Assembly (NCBI GenBank): GCA_021372515.1
Contig: JAJFUG010000093.1
Coordinates: forward strand, 1 to 14,726
DNA: 14,726 bases
Reading direction: 5' to 3'
Origin: a bacterium
GTDB lineage: Bacteria; Gemmatimonadota; Glassbacteria; GWA2-58-10
Shown: positions 8,894 through 14,726 of the stretch, one piece after another
Numbering within the stretch: position 1 is the stretch's first letter
How the letters are laid out: every line of letters begins with the position of its first letter
Program-made: the position numbers and the translations under genes
The notes under the pieces: generated by a model
Told to the model about the DNA's origin: nothing
Databases searched by the model: none
What the model saw: only the letters and a program-made list of their open reading frames with translations

Positions 8894-9803
8894 AGTCGAA
8901 AATGGGCACGCTCTGTCCGGGGTCGGCAACCTCTTCCCGGAAAGCGGCCAGAATTCTGCGGGTCAACGCACCCGGACGGCCGTCCGCCACCGGGTGTCCA
9001 TCCACGCTCACCACCGGCACTACCTCGGCGCCGCTGCCGGTCAGGAAAACCTCCTCCGCCTGGCGCACCACCTCCGGCCCGAATGTGGCCTCGGCGGCGC
9101 TCAGGCCCAGCCTGGAGCAGAGGGAAAGGATCGTGTTGCGGGTCACCCCCACCAGAATGTTGTCCACCGGCGGAGTCAGCACCCGGCCCTCCCGCACGAT
9201 AAACAGGTTGTCCGCGCTCAGCTCGCAAACATGTCCAGCCGTGGTCAGAAGCATCACCTCCGGAACCCCGGCGTCGTTGGCCTCCATCACGGCCATAATA
9301 TTGTTCACATAGTTGCAGGTCTTCACGTTGGGGTTCACGCACGCCGGCGGGGTGCGCCGTGTCCGGGCCGTGATTATGCTCAGGCCCTTCTCGTAGAACT
9401 CCTTCGGGTAGAGCTGCAGGCTGCGCGCGATGATGAACGTGGTGGGCTTTCCCACCTTGAGCGGGTTTATGCCCAGGTCGTGACGGCGGCCGCGGGTCAC
9501 CACCAGCCGGATATAGCCTCCGCCGCGCAGATCGTTCTTGCGGCCCAGGGTCTTCAGGATGCCGGTCAGTTCCTCACGGCTGTATGGCAGCTCGATACGC
9601 ATGTACCCGGCCGAGCGCCAAAGGCGCTCCAGGTGCTCGGCAAGCTTGAATATCCGCCCGTCGTATATGCGTATCCCCTCGAAGATGCCGTCCCCGTACA
9701 GCATGTTGCTGTCCATGACCAGCGCAGCGGGCAAAGTCCCGCTTTCCAGATTTAGATACGGGTCGGCAACCTGGTACTCGCCGCTGAAGAAAATGTGCTC
9801 CAC
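8892..9803 (-). CDS. Class IV PLP aminotransferase (branched-chain or D-amino-acid type)
   Basis: The protein has about 303-307 residues with the fold type IV signature: YGDGIFEGIRIYDG near the N-terminus, the PLP lysine in NVKTCNYVNNIMA, the conserved glutamate in CELSADNLFIV and the phosphate-binding EVFLTGSGAEVVPV. It most resembles IlvE-like branched-chain aminotransferases, transferring amino groups between branched-chain amino acids and 2-oxoglutarate. D-amino-acid transaminase or 4-amino-4-deoxychorismate lyase cannot be excluded. The start is ambiguous: GGAGGTGAT overlaps a GTG at 9815 and serves either TTG at 9809 (five-base spacing) or GTG at 9803 (eleven-base spacing); I chose the latter. 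It directly precedes dnaA, probably in one transcript. Confidence 0.88.
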   Translation of the reverse strand: MEHIFFSGEYQVADPYLNLESGTLPAALVMDSNMLYGDGIFEGIRIYDGRIFKLAEHLERLWRSAGYMRIELPYSREELTGILKTLGRKNDLRGGGYIRLVVTRGRRHDLGINPLKVGKPTTFIIARSLQLYPKEFYEKGLSIITARTRRTPPACVNPNVKTCNYVNNIMAVMEANDAGVPEVMLLTTAGHVCELSADNLFIVREGRVLTPPVDNILVGVTRNTILSLCSRLGLSAAEATFGPEVVRQAEEVFLTGSGAEVVPVVSVDGHPVADGRPGALTRRILAAFREEVADPGQSVPIFD

Positions 9804-9969
9804 GGACAAAATCACCTCCGTTTCCCGCGGGCCCCGGCGACAAAAACCCCACCGGGCAAGACATTCCCGCGCAACTGTAACCTGGCGGATGGGCGACAGA
9901 AAGGTAAGCCGTTGATTTTCATATTAGTAGGGGAATAAGAGGCGAGACGCTTCCTCAATACTCCGCTCT

Positions 9970-9999
9970 AAGTTACAAGCGGCCTCAAAAGCTTGTCAA
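9970..9999 (-). promoter_or_regulatory. Candidate promoter for the aminotransferase-dnaA unit
   Basis: On the minus strand a perfect TTGACA (9994-9999) is followed after 18 bases by TAACTT (9970-9975), a poor -10. It is the best -35 in this spacer and lies after the terminator of the response regulator. The 5' leader would be about 160 bases long. Confidence 0.35.
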
Positions 10000-10002
10000 G
10001 TT

Positions 10003-10013
10003 AGACACTGTCT
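10003..10013. promoter_or_regulatory. Small palindrome upstream of the candidate -35
   Basis: AGACACTGTCT has perfect five-base arms around one central base and sits four bases upstream of the TTGACA. The position fits an operator or activator site, but it is short and could occur by chance. Confidence 0.25.
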
Positions 10014-10076
10014 TAATTGCGGCAGATAACTGGCCGAGTACTAACAAATTACAGAATCGCACCAGATGTAGTGCAA

Positions 10077-10109
10077 AGAAAAAAGCGACACTACATATGG
10101 TGTGCGCTT

Positions 10110-10110
<1 letters not shown>
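10077..10110 (-). terminator. Intrinsic terminator after the response regulator
   Basis: On the minus strand AAAGCGCACAC and GTGTCGCTTT pair with one bulged base around a short loop (CATATGTA region) and are followed by TTTTTTCTTT. The 5' arm touches the stop codon of the response regulator gene at 10110-10112. Confidence 0.75.
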
Positions 10111-11498
<1,388 letters not shown>

Positions 11499-11583
11499 GA
11501 CGCACTTTCGCAGAGGGGTTTGAAATCGGCAAATAATGACCGTTTCAACATAACAGCCGGGGCGGGCTTTGTAAACAGGTGCG

Positions 11584-11602
11584 GGGCGCGTTATACGCGC
11601 CC
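11584..11602 (-). terminator. GC-rich hairpin after the DUF4932 gene
   Basis: GGGCGCG (11584-11590) and CGCGCCC (11596-11602) pair perfectly around TTATA, 30 bases past the DUF4932 stop. There is no T-run afterwards on the minus strand, so it could slow or stabilise a transcript end but is not a classic intrinsic terminator. Confidence 0.35.
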
Positions 11603-11632
11603 GGGGGTACCGCCGTGGCTCTGCCGCCGCTT

Positions 11633-12922
11633 TCAGTCGTAAACAAGACGGTAAAACAGGCGGCCCTCCAGGATGTCCAGCCTGCTTGGCTTTTCAACCC
11701 GGCCGAACGTGTCGAGCAGCTCGGGCAGGAAGGATTTGAAGCTCGGGTAGCGCTCAGGGGAGCTTTCGTAGGCCACGATCCTATCCTCCAGGACCGGCAG
11801 GTAGATGAATTTACGGTCTTTCACGTGCCTGTTCCTGATCCGCTCGGCTCGCTCCGGGTCGCCCAGGGCGTAGGAAATCCGTATCTCGCCCAGGCGGACC
11901 AGGTGCTCGGTTACACAGACCCACCAGTTCGTATAACCCTGCTGCCGCATCACCGTTTCGAGCGGCTCGTACAGGAAGGCGTATTTGTCGATCGCGTCCC
12001 GGCTGGCTGGGCTTTCGGTGCAGGGGTTGACAAAGGAATGGCCGAACTCGTGCACGCAGAGTTCGTCGATACTCTCGGGCGCATCGTAGCCGAACCTGAA
12101 ACGTTCCTTGTCGCTCGGGCTCACCTGCGGGCCGAAAATGTTGAACGCCAGGGGGCCCCTATCAGTCATCCGCCGCAGGCCAAAACCATTGGAAAATGGT
12201 AGCAAGGGTGAGGGGATCAGGGTATAGCCCGGGTTCTCCGTACGGTAGTAACGCTCCATCACACAGATCAGCCGCTGCGGGGGCAGGTTTTTACGCACCT
12301 CGGCCAGCACGCCCCGGTAGAGCGAATCGTTGGCGGTCAAGTATTGATCGACCTCCGCCTCCCGGTAGAAACTGTTCAGGTCCTGGAGGAACTTATCTAT
12401 CAGCGCCCGACCCGCCTCGACTCCCTGGCCGCCGGAGGCGCGCAGGAAGAAGGCCTCCCCCGGGTCGGCCTCCAGAGACGCCTGTGGGAACGCTGAGCAG
12501 TAGACCGGGAGCGTGAGCATCGCATCCAGCCAGAATCCCTTGCTCAGCAGGCTACGGGCGGTTTCCACCGCCGAGTGGTGTCCGAAAGAGGCGAAATGCT
12601 CCTGGGTCGCCTGGCGGAACGGGGAATCGAAAGGCCGGCCGACCGTGATATTGCCGGTCAGGTTGAACACTATGGCCACGGTTTCGACGCTCCTGTCGAT
12701 CCGGACCTCGATCCCCTTGGTGCAAGCGAGGGTATCGGGCGGCGGGACCGGCCTGCCTGTCCGTGTCGCGCCGGTGTCCACGCCAAGGGACCACCTGAAA
12801 CCCGTTTCCCCGGCTCCGGAAGACTGATTGGACAGGATGGCGAACAGGCAGACCGACACGGGTATAAAAACAAGGGCCCAGGACGGTGTTAAAGCGGACT
12901 TGTTTCTGCGAGACAGGGGCAC
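11633..12922 (-). CDS. DUF4932 putative secreted or membrane-tethered metallopeptidase
   Basis: The 429-residue protein begins with basic residues and a hydrophobic stretch WALVFIPVSVCLFAIL (15-30), a signal peptide or N-terminal anchor. The region DRSVETVAIVFNLTGNI (76-92) with the following HHSAVETARSLLSKGFWLDA matches the DUF4932 pattern. Residues 291-295 are HEFGH, a zincin HExxH motif; E339 in CVTEHLVR is a plausible third zinc ligand (my inference). DUF4932 has no established function, and peptidase activity is inferred from the motif. The GTG at 12920-12922 has GGGAGG five to six bases upstream. It follows the zinc-ribbon gene after 34 bases and precedes the regulator by 134 bases. Confidence 0.82.
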   Translation of the reverse strand: MPLSRRNKSALTPSWALVFIPVSVCLFAILSNQSSGAGETGFRWSLGVDTGATRTGRPVPPPDTLACTKGIEVRIDRSVETVAIVFNLTGNITVGRPFDSPFRQATQEHFASFGHHSAVETARSLLSKGFWLDAMLTLPVYCSAFPQASLEADPGEAFFLRASGGQGVEAGRALIDKFLQDLNSFYREAEVDQYLTANDSLYRGVLAEVRKNLPPQRLICVMERYYRTENPGYTLIPSPLLPFSNGFGLRRMTDRGPLAFNIFGPQVSPSDKERFRFGYDAPESIDELCVHEFGHSFVNPCTESPASRDAIDKYAFLYEPLETVMRQQGYTNWWVCVTEHLVRLGEIRISYALGDPERAERIRNRHVKDRKFIYLPVLEDRIVAYESSPERYPSFKSFLPELLDTFGRVEKPSRLDILEGRLFYRLVYD

Positions 12923-12956
12923 CTTGACCTCCCGGGTTGGAAAAATTATAAACGCA

Positions 12957-13142
12957 TTACGGCCGGCCGGTGAGCAGCCCGCCGAAAAAGACTGCGAGCC
13001 CCAGCACCTTGCCGCAGTGCGGGCAGGAGTAGAGGACTTCTTTCTTGATGAACCCTTTCTTTTCGCGGCGGACCTCGTTCTGCGGCTCCGAGCCGCCCGC
13101 GTTCAGGGTCACGGGGTTGCCGCAATGCGGACACAGGGCCAT
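12957..13142 (-). CDS. Small zinc-ribbon protein (61 aa)
   Basis: From the ATG at 13140-13142, preceded by AAGGAGG eight bases upstream (13151-13157), the protein reads MALCPHCGNPVTLN, then a charged stretch EVRREKKGFIKKEV, then LYSCPHCGKVLGLAVFFGG. The two CPHC knuckles form a rubredoxin-like or zinc-ribbon site, and the C-terminal GLAVFFGGLLTG is hydrophobic. The frame continues upstream to 13199, but the ribosome binding site favours the internal ATG. The role is unknown; it could bind nucleic acid or a protein partner. It lies between a membrane protein gene and the DUF4932 gene in the same direction. Confidence 0.85.
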   Translation of the reverse strand: MALCPHCGNPVTLNAGGSEPQNEVRREKKGFIKKEVLYSCPHCGKVLGLAVFFGGLLTGRP

Positions 13143-13195
13143 ATCGTTTTCCTCCTTGTCTTCCTTCCGGTCTGTCCGGTGCCAATCAGTGTCGA

Positions 13196-14077
13196 TCAAG
13201 CGGCCGGGGCTGATGTGAGGCTCTTAACCTTTCGGCTCAGAATCCGCACCGCCAGGTAGCCGAAGATGAAATTCTCGCTGACGATCTCGACGAAATGGCT
13301 CCAGCGCAGACGGTCCGACTGGAGGATCGGGTTGGGGCTCACCAGCAGGGCCCCCAGCAGGAGCGAGAAAACAAGGCCAACCATCAGAGCGGCCTTGTTC
13401 CGCTCCAGGTCCACCATCCGCACGATCAGCACCGCGACGAGGCCCCAGCCCAGGCCGCGCCCGGCCTCCAGAAACAGGATCCAGGCCCCGGGTTGAAGGT
13501 CGCCGTAGAACTTGTGGAACTCCTCCCCGGCCAGGGGCACGGCCACAAACAGCCCGAACAGGAAAAAGATCACGACATACAGCAGGGCCACCCCGGTCAG
13601 ACGGAACACCCAGCCGAACACCTTGTGGCCGGGCAGACCCGCCGCCGCAGGATTTTCCGAAACTGCATTTCTCGCCGGACCGGCCAGGGACGCGGCCAGA
13701 GCGCCCAGGGCCGCGGCCGTGACCAGCCCCCGCGCCAGGCCCAGGTGCACCTGCAGCGGGGTCATCTTGTGCACGAACAGGCTGAGGAAAAAGAGTGATT
13801 CGATCCAGGTGAGAGCCGAGACCACACCAAAATGGACCAGCGAAACTCCCAAGGCCAACGGCCCGCCCCGCCATACGCTGCGCCGGACCAGCTCCAGGAT
13901 CACCACGGACTGTATCAGGGCCTCCCCGGCCTGCCCGGCAAATAGCGCCAGGGCCGAGGCGCCCGGCACGCTCAAGCCCGGCTCGAAAAGCCAGCCGGTG
14001 AGCAGGTTCAGCAGGTAAAGCGCGGCAGTCAGAAGGAGGAGTTTCCTCAAGGGATAGGCGCAAAGGACCCTATTCAC
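13196..14077 (-). CDS. Multi-pass membrane protein of unknown function (293 aa)
   Basis: The protein has seven or eight hydrophobic segments, roughly at residues 13-33, 40-62, 74-98, 112-133, 157-182, 197-219, 230-249 and 264-284. A soluble loop with AVSENPAAAGLPGHK lies in the middle, and the tail is basic with RILSRKVKSLTS. I recognise no catalytic or transporter signature. The start is GTG at 14075-14077 with a modest AGAGG before it; an ATG two bases upstream hits a stop at once. It sits 61 bases after another membrane protein gene and 53 bases before the zinc-ribbon gene, so these may form an operon. Confidence 0.8.
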   Translation of the reverse strand: MNRVLCAYPLRKLLLLTAALYLLNLLTGWLFEPGLSVPGASALALFAGQAGEALIQSVVILELVRRSVWRGGPLALGVSLVHFGVVSALTWIESLFFLSLFVHKMTPLQVHLGLARGLVTAAALGALAASLAGPARNAVSENPAAAGLPGHKVFGWVFRLTGVALLYVVIFFLFGLFVAVPLAGEEFHKFYGDLQPGAWILFLEAGRGLGWGLVAVLIVRMVDLERNKAALMVGLVFSLLLGALLVSPNPILQSDRLRWSHFVEIVSENFIFGYLAVRILSRKVKSLTSAPAA

Positions 14078-14138
14078 ATCAGCCTCTCAGGTTGATGACT
14101 ATCGTCAGTGATCGTTATCTGTAAGGAAGGACAGAAGT

Positions 14139-14672
14139 TCAGGGCTTGGGAGCTCCACCCTGCAGGCGCTCATCCAGGGCGGCCAGGCGCAGCTCGATCT
14201 CCAGCAGTTTCTGGCGCGTGTCCAGGTCGGCCTGGTTGATCTTGGAGAACAAAAGCGGCAGCGCCGATATCACCAACAGCACGAGAGCGCCCGTAATAAG
14301 GATCATCCCTATCTGCTCGCGACGTGCAATTAACTCGGTCAGTCCCAGCGCAACGAACAGCAAAGACGAGGTCCAGCCCAGCGAAGACTTGAGCCAGGCC
14401 ATGTGTCTCACATCCCGGCTGCGGTCCATCTCGCCCCGGCGCACCAGGTCCAGGCCCTTAAGGGACATCAGGATCAGGAACAGGCCGACCGCCACCAGCA
14501 GGAACCGCAGAACGAAAGGGATTCCAAGCGGGCAGGGGGCCGAGGGGAACACGAAGCTCGGGATGCGGTCGAACACCCCGACACCGATCTCGGCCAGCCC
14601 GATCAACAGCCGCAGCCCGGCCAGGATGAAAGTCCCGATACTTTTGGGCACAGAAAGTTTTTCGGTGAACAT
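14139..14672 (-). CDS. Four-helix membrane protein with C-terminal coiled coil (177 aa)
   Basis: Hydrophobic segments lie at about 12-33, 50-71, 98-114 and 121-143. A charged tail, DLDTRQKLLEIELRLAALDE, has a heptad-like spacing that suggests a short coiled coil or amphipathic helix facing the cytoplasm. The ATG at 14670-14672 is preceded by AAGGAGG (14684-14690) at about eleven-base spacing. I do not recognise the family. The 54 bases upstream to the window edge show no further gene, so the promoter or an upstream operon member lies outside. Confidence 0.8.
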   Translation of the reverse strand: MFTEKLSVPKSIGTFILAGLRLLIGLAEIGVGVFDRIPSFVFPSAPCPLGIPFVLRFLLVAVGLFLILMSLKGLDLVRRGEMDRSRDVRHMAWLKSSLGWTSSLLFVALGLTELIARREQIGMILITGALVLLVISALPLLFSKINQADLDTRQKLLEIELRLAALDERLQGGAPKP

Positions 14673-14726
14673 CTTGTTTAATTCCTCCTTGTACTTGCTC
14701 TCAAGTTCCGGGCTGACCCGTTCCTG

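Noticed and set aside
7453-9342. 629-residue version of DnaA
   Set aside because: The extra N-terminal part is the aminotransferase gene read in another frame. The TTG at 8880 with GAGGAG gives a normal 475-residue DnaA.
9816-10109. Sigma-54 (-24/-12) promoter or small RNA in the spacer before the aminotransferase
   Set aside because: No TGGCAC-N5-TTGC-like match was found by eye on either strand, and no structured RNA beyond the terminator was recognised.

Overview
The window is chromosomal DNA from a high-GC bacterium and is centred on a replication-origin locus. Read along the minus strand, it carries a class IV aminotransferase, dnaA, an oriC-like spacer, dnaN, recF, a flavodoxin/ferredoxin protein, a DUF721 protein and gyrB. 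Nothing here fixes the species. The TTG/GTG-rich start codons, the short GyrB of about 640 residues and the DUF4932 gene would fit an uncultured lineage near the FCB group, but this is inference.

Right side (about 9.8-14.7 kb, all minus strand): two multi-pass membrane proteins of unknown function, a 61-residue zinc-ribbon protein and a DUF4932 protein with an HEFGH metalloprotease motif. An NtrC-type sigma-54 response regulator follows and is closed by an intrinsic terminator. A 294-base spacer with a promoter candidate and a small palindrome then leads to the aminotransferase. The stop of the aminotransferase is overlapped by the dnaA ribosome binding site, so the two are probably co-transcribed.

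Middle (1.6-8.9 kb): the dnaA-dnaN spacer (7175-7452) has a perfect DnaA box, several one-mismatch boxes and an AT-rich unwinding stretch next to dnaN, and is the best oriC candidate. A strong hairpin terminator follows dnaN, so recF probably starts a separate unit from its own promoter. recF runs through the EFR1-like flavodoxin/ferredoxin gene and DUF721 into gyrB. DUF721 and gyrB overlap by ATGA.

Left side (1-1.6 kb) is accessory and decaying. Directly after gyrB comes an intact MNT nucleotidyltransferase (antitoxin-like). Its HEPN/HepT partner is broken: the first HepT codons are joined, out of frame, to the tail of a different nucleotidyltransferase. Next is an AT-rich small membrane-anchored protein gene interrupted by one in-frame TAA, then a 69-residue hydrophobic protein. 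That gene converges on, and overlaps, the 3' end of a plus-strand frame made of three 165-bp (55-codon) tandem repeats running off the window edge. I see no CRISPR array, RNA gene or insertion sequence, and no clear undescribed multi-gene system. The most unusual items are the double-strand coding signal in the tandem repeats, the hybrid toxin-antitoxin remnant, the single-stop pseudogene and the redox gene inside the recF-gyrB cluster.
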